A stretch of 64,000 bases of DNA from Companilactobacillus nodensis DSM 19682 = JCM 14932 = NBRC 107160 (GTDB lineage Bacteria > Bacillota > Bacilli > Lactobacillales > Lactobacillaceae). The notes beneath the pieces were generated by a model. It did no database searches and was not told the DNA's origin. It saw nothing but the letters and a program-made list of their open reading frames with translations. Made by a program: the position numbers and the translations under genes. Where the stretch lies: NCBI RefSeq assembly GCF_000615905.1, contig NZ_BAMN01000001.1, positions 186,001 to 250,000 on the forward strand, read 5' to 3'. Below, one piece after another: positions 1-9,718 of the stretch. The stretch's first letter is position 1, and each line of letters opens with the position of its first letter.

Positions 1-87
1 ATTAGAGATTTAATTAGTTTGTTACAAGAAAAAGAGAAAACCGCACCTGAAACCGTTAAGTGTGATTGTTTGGAGGCAACGGCATGA
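1..87 (+). CDS. CopY-like copper repressor, C-terminal end (partial)
   Basis: The first bases read in frame as the last 28 codons of a protein cut by the window edge. The end reads ...PETVKCDCLEATA, stop at 85-87. A Cys-X-Cys pair near the C-terminus, directly upstream of a CopB ATPase, fits the copper/zinc-responsive CopY repressors (BlaI-type winged helix) of lactic acid bacteria. Family members usually carry two CxC pairs; only one is visible here, with five residues after it. The stop overlaps the next gene as ATGA (84-87), suggesting translational coupling in a cop operon. The DNA-binding part lies outside the window, so the family call rests on the CxC tail and context only. Confidence 0.55.
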   Translation: MRDLISLLQEKEKTAPETVKCDCLEATA

Positions 88-2150
88 TGAAAGATATGAA
101 GAGTGAAAAGATGGATATGCACGATATGAAAGGAATGGATCATGGCAACATGGATGATATGGGCATGAGCAGTGGCCATATGATGATGAATCACGGTGGC
201 ATGATGATGGATATGGGCGATCTTCGTCAGAAATTCTGGGTTTCGTTGATACTTTCTATTCCAGTATTTATTTTATCGCCATTCATGGGATTGAACCTGC
301 CATTCCAAGTTACCTTCCCTGGTTCAAGTTGGATTATTATGATTCTTAGTTCAATCTTGTATTTCTATGGTGGTAAGCCATTTCTGACTGGTGCCAGAGG
401 TGAACTTAAGGCAAAGAAGCCAGCCATGATGACCTTGATCACAATGGGTATCAGTGTTGCATATATTTATAGCATGTACTCATTTGTAATGACAAACATA
501 CTACATAGTTCTACTAATATTATGGATTTCTTCTGGGAACTAGCATCACTGATCGATATTATGTTGTTAGGTCACTGGATCGAAATGAAGTCGACTATGA
601 GTGCAGGTAATGCTCTACAAAAGATTGCTTCACTAGTACCTAATCAGGTTCATATGGTTCACGGTAGTGAAACAATGGATCACGATATTTCTATGGTAAA
701 AGCCGGAGATGTGGTTGAAGTTCGTGCCGGTGAATCTATTCCGCTTGATGCAGCAATTATCAGCGGAGAAAGTTACGTCAACGAATCATTGATTACTGGT
801 GAATCTAAAGCTGTTAAGAAATCTATTGGTGACAAAGTTGTCGGTGGATCTATCAACGGTGAAGGTACTATCAGAATTCAAGTTACAAAGACTTCAAGTG
901 AAGGTTATTTGTCACAGATCAGTAAGTTAGTCTCAGATGCACAGACTAACAAGTCAAAGACACAAATGTTAGCTGATAGAGTTTCGGGCTGGTTATTCTA
1001 CGCTGCCGTTACTGTTGGATTAATGGCATTCTTATATTGGTTAGTATTTGGTAATATGAGTCTTGCTTTGATGCGTTTGGTTACTGTTTTGGTAATCGCA
1101 TGTCCTCACGCTTTAGGTTTGGCAATTCCACTAGTTATGGCACGTAGTACTTCAATCGCCGCAACTAACGGTCTAATTATTCGTGATAATCAAGCAATTG
1201 AAAATAGTCGTAAGATCGATTATGTTGCCATGGACAAGACTGGTACTTTGACGGAAGGTAAGTTCACCGTTAATGGTTTGAAAGCATCCGGCGACATGGA
1301 CGATGACCAACTGCTATCATTAATTGCCGGTATCGAAAGTGGTTCAAGTCACCCAATTGCTAATAGTGTGGTTGAATATGCTAAAGAACAAAAAGTTCAA
1401 GCTGCTCAACTCGATAATATCCAAGCTATCAAGGGATATGGTATGAGTGCAACTAAAGATTCACACAAATATTTATTGATCAATATGAAATATTTACAAG
1501 CTCATGAAATGGACTTTGACAAGGCCGCGGCTCAACAATATTTGGACAAAGGTAACACAATCAGTTACTTGATTGCTGACGACAAAGTTGTTGGATTCGT
1601 AGCTTTAGGTGATAAAGTCAAAGTCAACTCCGTTCAATTTATCAAAGATCTAAAAGCTAAGAACATCACACCTATCATGTTGACAGGTGATAACAAAGAA
1701 GCTGCCGCATCATTCGCAAAGCAACTTGGAATTGATGAATTCAAAGCCGAATTACTTCCTGAAGACAAGCACAAAGTTATCAAGAGTCTTGAATTAGAAG
1801 GACATCACGTCATGATGGTCGGTGACGGTATCAACGATGCACCAAGTCTGGCCAGTGCAACGATTGGTGTCGCTATTGGTGCTGGTACTGACGTTGCCAT
1901 CGATTCAGCCGACGTGATTCTCTACAACTCAGATCCAAGTGACATTACTAAGTTCTTGAATCTATCTGCTAAGACATATCGTAAGACAGTTGAAAATCTC
2001 TGGTGGGGAGCTGGATACAATATTCTAGCAATTCCTCTAGCAGCCGGAGTTCTAGCCGGAGTAGGATTCGTATTGAGTCCAGCTGTTGGCGCTGTGATCA
2101 TGTCGTTTTCTACTGTGATTGTGGCCTTGAATGCTATGACTTTGAAGTAG
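84..2150 (+). CDS. copB: Copper-exporting P-type ATPase, CopB type
   Basis: P1B-type ATPase that moves copper across the cytoplasmic membrane. The N-terminal ~45 residues are very rich in Met and His (MDMHDMKGMDHGNMDDM and similar), a metal-binding tail used in place of CxxC domains. Visible motifs in order: TGES actuator loop, ion-channel motif CPH (as in CopB, rather than CPC), phosphorylation motif DKTGTLTEG, SSHP, TGDN and GDGINDAP, with about eight membrane helices. About 688 residues, normal for CopB. An in-frame TTG lies at 66, but GGAGG at 72-76 is spaced for ATG 84, which also overlaps the upstream stop. Probably regulated by the upstream CopY-like protein. Confidence 0.93.
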   Translation: MMKDMKSEKMDMHDMKGMDHGNMDDMGMSSGHMMMNHGGMMMDMGDLRQKFWVSLILSIPVFILSPFMGLNLPFQVTFPGSSWIIMILSSILYFYGGKPFLTGARGELKAKKPAMMTLITMGISVAYIYSMYSFVMTNILHSSTNIMDFFWELASLIDIMLLGHWIEMKSTMSAGNALQKIASLVPNQVHMVHGSETMDHDISMVKAGDVVEVRAGESIPLDAAIISGESYVNESLITGESKAVKKSIGDKVVGGSINGEGTIRIQVTKTSSEGYLSQISKLVSDAQTNKSKTQMLADRVSGWLFYAAVTVGLMAFLYWLVFGNMSLALMRLVTVLVIACPHALGLAIPLVMARSTSIAATNGLIIRDNQAIENSRKIDYVAMDKTGTLTEGKFTVNGLKASGDMDDDQLLSLIAGIESGSSHPIANSVVEYAKEQKVQAAQLDNIQAIKGYGMSATKDSHKYLLINMKYLQAHEMDFDKAAAQQYLDKGNTISYLIADDKVVGFVALGDKVKVNSVQFIKDLKAKNITPIMLTGDNKEAAASFAKQLGIDEFKAELLPEDKHKVIKSLELEGHHVMMVGDGINDAPSLASATIGVAIGAGTDVAIDSADVILYNSDPSDITKFLNLSAKTYRKTVENLWWGAGYNILAIPLAAGVLAGVGFVLSPAVGAVIMSFSTVIVALNAMTLK

Positions 2151-2265
2151 AGAGTGGAGGAAAACGGGAACTTCCGAGCATTACCTAGGATAACGAAGGT
2201 GCAAGCGTAGCTGGTGCATTTGTTATTCGTAGTAAGCGGATGAAGTTGTTTTCCGGAACTCGTTT
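2151..2265 (+). repeat. Interspersed structured repeat, long copy A
   Basis: Begins directly after the copB stop with AGAGTGG and ends with AACTCGTTT. Outer arms GAGT (2152-2155)/ACTC (2258-2261) and GGAAAAC (2159-2165)/GTTTTCC (2248-2254) are complementary. The core has CATTACCTAGG, then AACGAA...TTTGTT arms enclosing AGC-GTA-GCT, and ends CGTAGTAAGCG. Related copies lie at 18681, 20033, 46061 and 57487. Confidence 0.8.
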
Positions 2266-2274
2266 CAGAAACAC

Positions 2275-2326
2275 AAAAAAGAAGCATGACAACCAACTTA
2301 ATCGTTGATTATCATGTTTCTTTTTT
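2275..2326. terminator. Bidirectional terminator between copB and the toxin gene
   Basis: A-rich left arm ending CATGA and right arm TCATG followed by a T-rich run, with an inner TTAATC/GATTA arm. A-run on one side and T-run on the other allow termination of copB on the plus strand and of the toxin operon on the minus strand. Confidence 0.8.
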
Positions 2327-2359
2327 CGTTTATTCCATATTCAGATACCTTTTTGTTGC

Positions 2360-2641
2360 CTATTTGTAAACCTTTTTATCTTCTCTTTGTCCGATTGCAA
2401 TAATTTTTATTATTCTGATTTTTTGATTAGTTTGAGTAAATATTATGCGTAGCCCTAAGGGCTTATTTTTTAATTTACGACATTTATTTAATTCTCCACT
2501 GAGAGATTGCCCAGCAGACGTACCAAGAATTTTAATTCTTTCCAAGCCTTTGTCTACAAAAACTTTTTGTGAGCCGTCTAGATTATTATATTCAATTTGA
2601 GCTTTATCAATGAATTCTATGGAATAGACATTATTTTTCAA
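2360..2641 (-). CDS. RelE/ParE-family toxin
   Basis: 93-residue basic protein with the small RelE-fold pattern: early YSIEFIDKAQIEYNNL, the mid-protein SGELNKCRKLKNKPLGLRIIF stretch, and a C-terminal IRIIKIIAIGQRED strand. Members of this fold are ribosome-dependent mRNA interferases or gyrase poisons; which of these applies cannot be seen. It starts three bases after the stop of the upstream antitoxin gene, the usual order for such pairs. The Arg and Lys residues typical of RelE active sites are present near the end. Function is inferred from family resemblance and pairing. Confidence 0.75.
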   Translation of the reverse strand: MKNNVYSIEFIDKAQIEYNNLDGSQKVFVDKGLERIKILGTSAGQSLSGELNKCRKLKNKPLGLRIIFTQTNQKIRIIKIIAIGQREDKKVYK

Positions 2642-2644
2642 GAA

Positions 2645-2956
2645 CTATTCCCACCCATCATTGGGATCAAGACTTGGCTTATTGTTGGCAATTTCTCCAC
2701 GTACTTCGTAGTCGGAAAGTATTTTATGTGGTTCTTTTAGTCTCTTCGCAGCTTCCAGTTCAAAAACCTTTTCTTGTAGTTGGTTATTTTCTTTTACTAA
2801 ATTTTCGTAATCATCAACGGAGATTACGACTCCGGCAGGTGTATCACGACTGAATACATATAGTCCAGTTTTCTCAGCATGTGCTTTTTCAAATACAGAC
2901 TTAGGAGATCTTTTTAGTTCACTAATATTGCTTGTTGGAACGTCTAAAATTTTCAT
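2645..2956 (-). CDS. Phd/YefM-family antitoxin
   Basis: 103-residue acidic protein. The N-terminal half, with ISELKRSPKSVFEKA and TPAGVVISVDDYENLV, matches the Phd/YefM DNA-binding fold. The C-terminal half is charged and would wrap the toxin. It precedes the RelE-like gene on the same strand and should repress the shared promoter together with the toxin. AAGGAGG sits seven bases before the start. An AT-rich near-palindrome (AAAAGTC...AACTTTT type, around 2998-3020) upstream could be its operator. The pair is separated from the sensor kinase operon by the terminator at 3041-3083. Confidence 0.8.
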   Translation of the reverse strand: MKILDVPTSNISELKRSPKSVFEKAHAEKTGLYVFSRDTPAGVVISVDDYENLVKENNQLQEKVFELEAAKRLKEPHKILSDYEVRGEIANNKPSLDPNDGWE

Positions 2957-3040
2957 TTTGTAATGCCTCCTTTTAGTTATTCATAGTTTAATATCTTTAA
3001 AAGTTTTTTAAAAGACTTTTAATCGGTCATTTAAGACAAT

Positions 3041-3083
3041 AAAAAATACTAACATATCTATCTGATGTGTTAGTATTTTTTTT
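3041..3083 (-). terminator. Terminator of the sensor kinase operon
   Basis: Arms AAATACTAACA and TGTTAGTATTT around an 11-base loop. On the minus strand the left A-run becomes the U-tract. It overlaps the last bases of the kinase gene and lies before the antitoxin promoter. Confidence 0.85.
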
Positions 3084-4078
3084 ACTGCTGATAATAAGGC
3101 AAATCCAAAAAGGTAATAACGATTTCAGTACCAACACCAACTTCAGATTTAACTTCAATCTTATGTCCAAGCTTATCAACCATCTTTTTAACCAGATACA
3201 ATCCGATCCCGGTTGATTTACTACCAGATTTGCGGCCATTATCACCGGTGAATCCTTTGTTGAAGATACGGCTAATATCCTTATCTTCGATTCCGATACC
3301 ATTATCTTTAATATGCAATTCGACATTATTGTGGTAATTAGTTGTGAAAATTTCGATTTTGCCACCTTGGTCGGTGTACTTCAAACTATTAGTAATGATT
3401 TGATTGAGAATGAAGCTCAGCCATTTCTCATCAGTCAGAACTTTGTCATCAGTCACATCTAGGCTGATCCCAATGCGCTTAGAAATAAACATGCGTTTAT
3501 TTGATCTGATTGAAGACTTGACGATGTTGTTCAGATCTTGTTCCTGAATCAAGTAATCGTTGGAGAAGTTATTCAATCTGGCAAAGTATAGTGCTTGGTC
3601 AACTAAGTAATCTATCTGGTCGATTTCCTCGTCGATCAAGTCCTTATCTAAGTCGCTATCTTGCGACAGCTTCAAAGCTGCCAAGGGTACTTTGATATCG
3701 TGGACCCAAGACTCAGTATATTCTTGTTGGTCATTTTGATTCTGGTACAATTCAGTCAATTCATTACGATATTCCAAAGCAATATTATTGATCTTGTCTT
3801 GGATGAATCGTTGTTCATTGTTGGAAGCACCGTGTAATTCCTTTGATAGGTCTTCTTGATAATTATTTAATGTTTCATACCAACTCTTCTTGCGTAGGTA
3901 GGCAAATATCAGGCCTAAAAAGGCAAACAGAACCGCAATCAACCATGAATAAATCAGCGTTCCAGTTTGAAATTTAACGTGTGGATCTAAGAATAAGATT
4001 GCTTCAATAAAGGTCACACTTATCAAGATCGACAGTAGTGACAATAGATGATCGCGCAGATATTTAAAAAAAAGTCAT
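3082..4078 (-). CDS. Bce-type intramembrane-sensing histidine kinase (5' frameshift)
   Basis: Sensor kinase with two N-terminal helices and almost no extracellular loop, as in BceS-type kinases that sense cell-wall antibiotics through an ABC exporter. Visible: H-box WVHDIKVPLAAL, N-box NQIITNSLKYT, DNGIGIED and the glycine box GSKSTGIGLYLV. The longest open frame starts at 4044, but in-frame codons upstream read FKYLRDHLLSLLSI, the usual start of this family. They join an ATG at 4078, one base after the regulator stop, if one T is removed from a run of eight. The corrected protein is 331 residues. Cotranscribed with the regulator gene. Confidence 0.88.
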
Positions 4079-4079
4079 A

Positions 4080-4763
4080 TTAGCCTCGCTTAAGGATGAT
4101 GTATCCTTGTCCCACTTTAGTTACGATATAATTCTTCAAGCCAAATTTTTCGATCTTACCACGCAGACGGTTGATGTTAACAGTCAATGTATTGTCATCG
4201 ACGAAACGTTCGTCATCCCACATGAAGTTCAATAATTGTTCACGTGTGACGATTTTGCCTTGATCCCGCAGCAATCTCTGCAATAACTTATATTCATTCT
4301 TCGATAAGTCAATCTTATCAGCGCCAATCTCAACAGTTCCGCTGGATAGATTCAGCTTCAAGCCATTGTGTTCGATGATATCGCTTGTGTTCTTGGTGAA
4401 GTCATAAGTACGACGTAATAAGGCATTGATTTTGGCAACCAAAATATCGACAGAGAATGGTTTCTCAACGAAGTCGTCGGCACCCATATTCATTGCCATG
4501 ATTTGGTCCATGTTAGAATTTCTAGACGAAATAATTATTATCGGTGTTTTGGAAACCTTACGGATCTCTTGATTCCAATAGTAGCCGTCGTAAACTGGCA
4601 AGTTGATATCCAGCAATACTAAGTCCGGCTTGTAATCATTGAATTCTTCCATTACTTGATTGAAGTCTTCAATGATGTGTGTGTCGATCTGCCACTTCTC
4701 AAGATTCTCACTGATCAGCTTAGCAATCGATTGATCGTCTTCAACAATCATAATTTTGGCCAT
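4080..4763 (-). CDS. OmpR/PhoB-family response regulator, Bce type
   Basis: 227 residues. The receiver domain has acidic residues EDD near the start, phosphoacceptor Asp in LVLLDINLPVYDG (around residue 52), Ser in IIISS and Lys in VEKPFS. A C-terminal winged helix (LSKNEYKLLQRLL, TVNINRLRGKIEKFG) follows. It pairs with the adjacent kinase and probably activates the divergent ABC exporter genes starting at 4842. GAGGGGG lies upstream of the ATG. The 78-bp divergent spacer should hold its operator, but I cannot identify the half-sites with confidence. Confidence 0.9.
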   Translation of the reverse strand: MAKIMIVEDDQSIAKLISENLEKWQIDTHIIEDFNQVMEEFNDYKPDLVLLDINLPVYDGYYWNQEIRKVSKTPIIIISSRNSNMDQIMAMNMGADDFVEKPFSVDILVAKINALLRRTYDFTKNTSDIIEHNGLKLNLSSGTVEIGADKIDLSKNEYKLLQRLLRDQGKIVTREQLLNFMWDDERFVDDNTLTVNINRLRGKIEKFGLKNYIVTKVGQGYIILKRG

Positions 4764-4841
4764 TGTGAAACCCCCTCGTGCTAAAATGAAGACACTATCT
4801 ACTATAATAACAATATTATCTTAATTATTGGAGAAATTAAC

Positions 4842-5611
4842 GTGCAAATTATCGTAAAAAACATCGCCAAGGATTATGGCAAACGTCTAAATGCGGTCCA
4901 TGCCATCAAGGATATCAGTCTTGAAGTCAACAAGGGTGAGTTCCTCGGCATTATGGGGCCTAGTGGCGCGGGGAAGTCGACCTTGCTCAATATGATCTCG
5001 ACTAATGAACGTCCAGATCACGGCCAAGTCATCATTGACGACATCGACATGACACAATTACATGATCGTGAACTAGCCAAGTACCGTCGCAATAAGATGG
5101 GCTTCATCTATCAGAGCTTCGAGCTGCTTGATTCATTGAATGTCAAAGAAAATATTATTTTGCCATTAGCACTCAATCATGCGAACAAAAAATTCATCGA
5201 GTCGCGAGTTAAACATTTGAATTACTTGTTGAATATCGAGAAGCTCAGCAATCGTAATGTGGATGACCTCTCATTAGGGCAACGCCAGCTAGTTTCAGCT
5301 GCCAGAGCTTGATCAATAATCCGGAGATTCTCTTCGCTGATGAACCGACCGGTAGTTTGGATTCTAAGTCAGCGACGATTCTGCTTAATTATATGCAAGT
5401 CATCAATCAGCGTGAGCGGGCAACTATTCTGATGGCCACACACGACGCTTTCACGGCGAGTTATTGCAGTCGGGTAATCTTCATCAAAGATGGCACGATC
5501 TTCTCTGAGATAGTCAATTCAGGCAAACGTGAGGACTTCTTCGAGCAGATCATCAACATGCAACGAACGATTGGAGGCGGAAGTTATTTCAATGTATCTC
5601 AAGATAATTAA
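4842..5611 (+). CDS. BceA-like ABC transporter ATPase (frameshifted)
   Basis: ATPase of a peptide-antibiotic resistance exporter. Walker A GPSGAGKST, Q-loop IYQS, signature LSLGQRQ (a variant of LSGGQ) and Walker B ILFADEPTGSLDS are visible, followed by the H-loop ATHD. The open frame is interrupted at about 5309: the first part ends ...VSAARA and the second resumes at INNPEIL. Restoring one T (GCTTGATC to GCTTTGATC) gives AARALINNPEIL and a 256-residue protein of normal length. Start is GTG 4842 with GGAGA upstream. It overlaps the permease gene by 20 bases. Likely partner of the divergent two-component system. Confidence 0.85.
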
Positions 5612-7597
5612 AAAAAGCCTCACAAATATGCGAGACAGTTACTTGATTTATATTTTGGCATGTAGCTTCGCCATTGGATTGTTTAGTATCTTGCTCTCAT
5701 TGACCAACAACAAGATCATGAAGCATGACGTCAGTATGTGGCGCACTTCGCTGATGCCGATCGTCTTTACACTTAGTGTTGTCTTCGCCATCTCAGCCTT
5801 CGTTTACATGGCGTATGTCGGTGGTTTCTTCATCAAACAGCAGCAACACGAATTCTTAACTTTCCAAAAACTAGGCATGTCCAAATTTACGATTATCGTA
5901 ATTGGTTTCCTGCAGACATTTATCATTCAAGTTATCGCTTGGGTATTAGGAATAATCGAAGCTCTGATATTTCAGAAGTTTTTCGGAATGTTATTGTTGT
6001 ATCTAATGCACGTCAGATCCAATTTTACGATGTACCTCAGACTGGTGAGTCTGACGACGCTGCTGCAAATTGCCGCTACGCCATTCTAGTTTTTAGCATC
6101 ATGAATGCCTTTAGGACTTATCGCATAGTCAGAACTAAAAAGTCCAAGGCACGCAAGGTCAACTTTTGGATGCGAATACCAGCTGGAACGTTAGGAATCT
6201 TGCTCTTTACCACAGCGATTGCAGTGACCATCAGTATGTTTGCTAATTTTGAAAACTTTGGTTATCAAAGTTATGGTGACCGGATTATCATGCAGATCAT
6301 CTATATTTTCTTTGCTTTTTTCTTCGGGACGTATTTGATCTACTTTGGTTTCTTGCCGGTTTTGTTAACGGTTCTACAAAAAATCAAACGAATATCATAT
6401 TCTGGCTTGAATATGTTCAGTTTCAAATATTTGAAGAATCGGATGAAACACAACACGTCTGTTTTGTGGTTTGTGACTGAATTATCAACTTTAGCGTTGA
6501 TGTTGCTGACAGTTTGTTATTTCGGGTATCAATTGATCTATGATAATTATCACGCTGAATATCCTTTTGCCTTGACCGCTAATAGTGATACTGCTGATGA
6601 TGTGAGAAATATCATCAATGATAGTAAGACGCAGGTCAAGAAAGAATACCATTCGAATATCAAAATAACGCTGGTTTCAACCCTTGATACATCAGGACAT
6701 ATCTTAGTTCAACGACCAGCTTCATTCATGTCTTATTCCGAGTATATGAAATTACCTGACAAAATCAGACAGAATAATCCCTACATCAATCCTCATCAAT
6801 TCATGCGAATCGGTTTTGGAAATAACGAAACTTTTGGATTCTCAGAAGAAAAAGTCGAATGGCATGTTAAAAATGCCAAAAAAATTGTCACTAGAAAAAA
6901 CGGTTCGTCATTTCCTTACGGTGGAGGGATGTATGCTGGTTCGTTAATGATCGTACCAGATGCTTATTATCATAAGCTATCCACCAAAGCGACTGACACG
7001 TTCTATGGCTGGTATTTTAAACATGGCGATAAACTATCCAAGAAGCAGGTAAAAAAGCTTGATAGGCTGAGGAATGCGTATATGATCAGTGTTAATGCCA
7101 AGTCTAATCTAAATGATTCGGAATTCACCATCAAAAAATACAGCTCAATGGATCAGTCTCCTAATAATTACATTCAATCAGGTTTCGTCAGACAGGAGAG
7201 TGCTAAGCGGCACTTGAATCAAATCGTTGGCTTCTTCATCTTCATGATTGCTATCTTCAGCATAGCGCTCCTAATTGCTCTGGGTAGTGTCTTGACACTG
7301 CGAATACTATTGCGAGATGATCATGAATGGCGGCAATTGAAGACACTCAAAAAAATTGGTGTCAGCAACCAAGAAATCCGCGGTATCGTTCGCAGTGAGA
7401 ATGCCTTGACCTTTATAATCCCGCTAGTCTTTGCACTCATGCAGTCATATGCTCTGATCTTACTAGCCGATAATGGTTGGAATTCGCTGAAATATGAATT
7501 CATGTGGATATTTGCTGGTTATGTCATTTTATACGGAATAATTGGCATTATCACATATTTGATTTCATGGCGAAGTGTTAAGCGTAGAATTAACTAA
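5592..7597 (+). CDS. BceB-like ABC transporter permease (frameshifted)
   Basis: FtsX-type permease with about ten helices and a large extracytoplasmic region between helices 7 and 8 (roughly residues 300-530), the antibiotic-sensing part in BceB proteins. The N-terminal part runs from MYLKIIKKSL to LLQIAAT and the remainder continues in another frame as YAILVFSIMNAF. One missing base at about 6073 restores a 668-residue protein. ATG 5592 has GGAGG at 5573 and lies inside the end of the ATPase gene. Probable role is bacitracin or other peptide-antibiotic detoxification; the substrate cannot be read from sequence. Confidence 0.83.
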
Positions 7598-8033
7598 TGA
7601 CTTGATATTCTTTGGTGAAGAATCCGAATGGTACTTTTGAGTCAGAACGAATACCATTATCGATCTTATTTTGGATATATTTACGACCATCTTCCATGTG
7701 AGTTTGATTATCGAAGGTGCTGATAATTAGATAACTTTGCAAATCTTCACGAAGTTGGTATATTGCTGAGTTATAGTTAATTTTGTCGGTATCAATGAAT
7801 TTGCTTTGAAATAATGCTGATTGGTCTACATTGAATTTGAGATATGTCAATAAATACACCTCGTCATTGGAATCGATGAATCCAGTCAGCTTGCGGTATT
7901 GCCCATTTCTGGTTAATTCTTTTATTAAAAGATGGTCTGTTTTATCATCAAATAAGGGTTTTAATAAAGTATCAGCAGAATTTTGTTGATGTTTTAAAAA
8001 TGAATATGTACCTAGCTTTAATGTTATGTTCAT
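7590..8033 (-). CDS. Uncharacterised protein, possible ABM-like fold
   Basis: 147 residues with no signal peptide or membrane segment, not recognised with confidence. The C-terminal half (LQSYLIISTFDNQTHMEDGRKYIQ) resembles the dimeric alpha/beta barrel of antibiotic-biosynthesis-monooxygenase-like proteins, in which a strand is followed by a Trp/Phe-rich helix. No catalytic residues can be assigned. Its 3' end overlaps that of the permease gene by eight bases in convergent orientation. A ribosome site (AAAGGA) precedes the ATG, and the gene diverges from the metallo-hydrolase gene across a 42-base gap. Confidence 0.5.
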   Translation of the reverse strand: MNITLKLGTYSFLKHQQNSADTLLKPLFDDKTDHLLIKELTRNGQYRKLTGFIDSNDEVYLLTYLKFNVDQSALFQSKFIDTDKINYNSAIYQLREDLQSYLIISTFDNQTHMEDGRKYIQNKIDNGIRSDSKVPFGFFTKEYQVIS

Positions 8034-8075
8034 GATTTTGAAATCCTTTCAATCAAAAATTTTTGGAGGCTTTCT

Positions 8076-8798
8076 ATGTTACTTACAGTATTAGGTTATT
8101 ATGGAGGATATCCTTACAAGGGTATCGGAACGTCAGGTTACTTGTTGCGCGACGATGACTTCAATCTCTTGATCGATTGCGGTAGTGGAGTTCTTAATGA
8201 ATTATCGAACTTCATCTCCCCAACAGATCTGAACGCTGTTGTCCTATCGCACTATCACCATGATCATACCGCTGATGTTGGAGTTCTGCAGTATAATTGG
8301 CTCGCAGCGAAGAAACCTGAACCACTTCCAATTTACGGTCACACCCAAGACTTTGTCAACTTTGCTCAATTAACGAGTGAAGGTGCAAGTAAGGGGATTG
8401 CTTATAATGATTATGAGCCGACTGAGATTGGACCATTCAAGTTCGAGTTCATGCGTACGATCCACCCAGTTCCAGCTTACGCAATGAGGATCACGAAGGG
8501 TGACAAAACAATTGTCTACACCGCTGATACAACTTACTTCGACGGTCTGGTAGACTTCGCTAAGGGTGCTGATCTATTGATCACAGATACAAACTTCCCA
8601 GAAGATGTCACAGGCAGAAAGTGGCACATGAATACTCAAGAATCTGGTACCTTAGCGAAGGATGCTGGTGTTAAGAGATTGCTCATCAGCCACCTGCCAC
8701 AGACAGTCGATTCACAGACTATGTTAGAACAATCACAAAAATATGCTGGAAATATTCCGGTAGTGAGTGCGTTCGCAGAGCTCGAAATCAATGTTTAG
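8076..8798 (+). CDS. MBL-fold metallo-hydrolase, YhfI-like
   Basis: 240-residue beta-lactamase-fold hydrolase related to RNase Z and YhfI proteins. Metal ligands are visible: the HxHxDH motif as SHYHHDHTAD (around residue 60), a His in IHPVPAY, Asp in YTADTTYFD and the C-terminal His in LLISHLPQ. It lacks the flexible exosite arm of true RNase Z, so tRNA 3' processing is unlikely; a phosphodiesterase role is the family-level guess. GGAGGC precedes the ATG at a good distance. It stands alone, followed by a 259-base spacer before spx. Confidence 0.82.
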   Translation: MLLTVLGYYGGYPYKGIGTSGYLLRDDDFNLLIDCGSGVLNELSNFISPTDLNAVVLSHYHHDHTADVGVLQYNWLAAKKPEPLPIYGHTQDFVNFAQLTSEGASKGIAYNDYEPTEIGPFKFEFMRTIHPVPAYAMRITKGDKTIVYTADTTYFDGLVDFAKGADLLITDTNFPEDVTGRKWHMNTQESGTLAKDAGVKRLLISHLPQTVDSQTMLEQSQKYAGNIPVVSAFAELEINV

Positions 8799-8841
8799 TA
8801 AGAATGTTGATTGTATAAGTTTTTAGTATATATCCATAAAT

Positions 8842-8875
8842 TATAACTAATACTATAAATAATTTTATAGTTATA
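8842..8875. repeat. AT-rich inverted repeat downstream of the MBL gene
   Basis: TATAACTA (8842-8849) and TAGTTATA (8868-8875) are perfect 8-bp arms, with a second inner palindrome (ACTATAAA...TTTATAGT). There is no T-run, so a classic terminator is not evident. The remaining 8799-9057 spacer is AT-rich and also holds TACTTTTT/AAAAAGTA arms; it presumably contains the spx promoter. Confidence 0.45.
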
Positions 8876-9057
8876 TAAATTGTGAACTCGTTACACAAAC
8901 ATTGATATTAAAGGTGCTATTTTTCACAATATACGATTTGTAGAACAGATATTCGTACTTTTTATACAAAAAAGTATAGATTTTATTTTCGGATTAAGGT
9001 AAAATATTTATGTGTTCAAATAGTATTGAATAATACATAAGAAAAGGAGAGATTATA

Positions 9058-9456
9058 ATGGTAACTATTTATACATCTCCAAGTTGCACTTCATGCCGTA
9101 AAGCAAAGGCTTGGCTCGAAGAACATGACATTCCTTACAAAGAAAGAAATATTTATTCAGAACCTTTAAACAAACAAGAAATTCAACAAGTATTACAAAT
9201 GACAGAAAACGGAACTGAAGAAATTATTTCTACTCGTTCCAAAGCATTCCAAAACCTCGATGTTGATCTTGACGACTTAACAATTGACCAATTGTTGACA
9301 CTAGTTCAAGAGAATCCTGGTTTGTTAAAACGTCCTATTATCATGGATGACAAACGTCTCCAAGTAGGTTTCAATGAGGACGAAATTAGAAGATTCTTGC
9401 CAAGAAGTGTTAGAACTATGGAGCTACAAAAAGCTCAACTTATGGCTGGTTTATAA
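9058..9456 (+). CDS. spx: Spx, thiol-stress transcriptional regulator
   Basis: 132-residue ArsC-fold regulator that binds the RNA polymerase alpha C-terminal domain and redirects transcription under disulfide stress. The redox switch CTSC is at residues 10-13. The conserved RPIIMDD stretch and the FLPRSVR segment near the end are present. Levels are normally set by ClpXP with the adaptor SpxH, whose gene lies at 26702 in this window. AAGGAGAG precedes the ATG by seven bases. In related genomes mecA follows directly; here two surface protein genes intervene. Confidence 0.95.
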   Translation: MVTIYTSPSCTSCRKAKAWLEEHDIPYKERNIYSEPLNKQEIQQVLQMTENGTEEIISTRSKAFQNLDVDLDDLTIDQLLTLVQENPGLLKRPIIMDDKRLQVGFNEDEIRRFLPRSVRTMELQKAQLMAGL

Positions 9457-9477
9457 GATCAGTTGGATAGTTGATTT

Positions 9478-9514
9478 ATACCTACTATACGTCGTGTATG
9501 GTGGGTATTTTTTT
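9478..9514 (+). terminator. spx terminator
   Basis: Arms ATACCTACTATAC and GTATGGTGGGTAT (one wobble) with a GTCGT loop, followed by seven T. Confidence 0.88.
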
Positions 9515-9551
9515 GTGCTCATTTTTGGAGTGAAAATAGCTTAAAAACACC

Positions 9552-9588
9552 AGATAATACACACATTTTGGCTATTTGTGTATTATCT
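9552..9588. repeat. Conserved hairpin upstream of BspA gene 1
   Basis: Perfect 12-bp arms AGATAATACACA (9552-9563) and TGTGTATTATCT (9577-9588), 13-base loop. The same arms recur at 12277-12315 before the second BspA gene, in the same place relative to its promoter. It lies about 75 bases upstream of the -10 element and has no T-run, so an operator or DNA structure is as likely as a terminator. Confidence 0.7.
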
Positions 9589-9663
9589 CTACCACTTATT
9601 GACTTGATATCGATAATTGTAAAATAGTTTTATAAAATCTGAACTAAACCCTCATGATTATAT

Positions 9664-9672
9664 TGATATACT
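9664..9672 (+). promoter_or_regulatory. Extended -10 promoter of BspA gene 1
   Basis: TGATATACT is an extended -10 (TG-N-TATACT) within CATGATTATATTGATATACT, conserved with the second BspA gene. No good -35 is seen. Confidence 0.5.
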
Positions 9673-9718
9673 TCCACTTGTTAAAAAATTATCAAATTAC
9701 TTAAAGGTGGAAATAATC

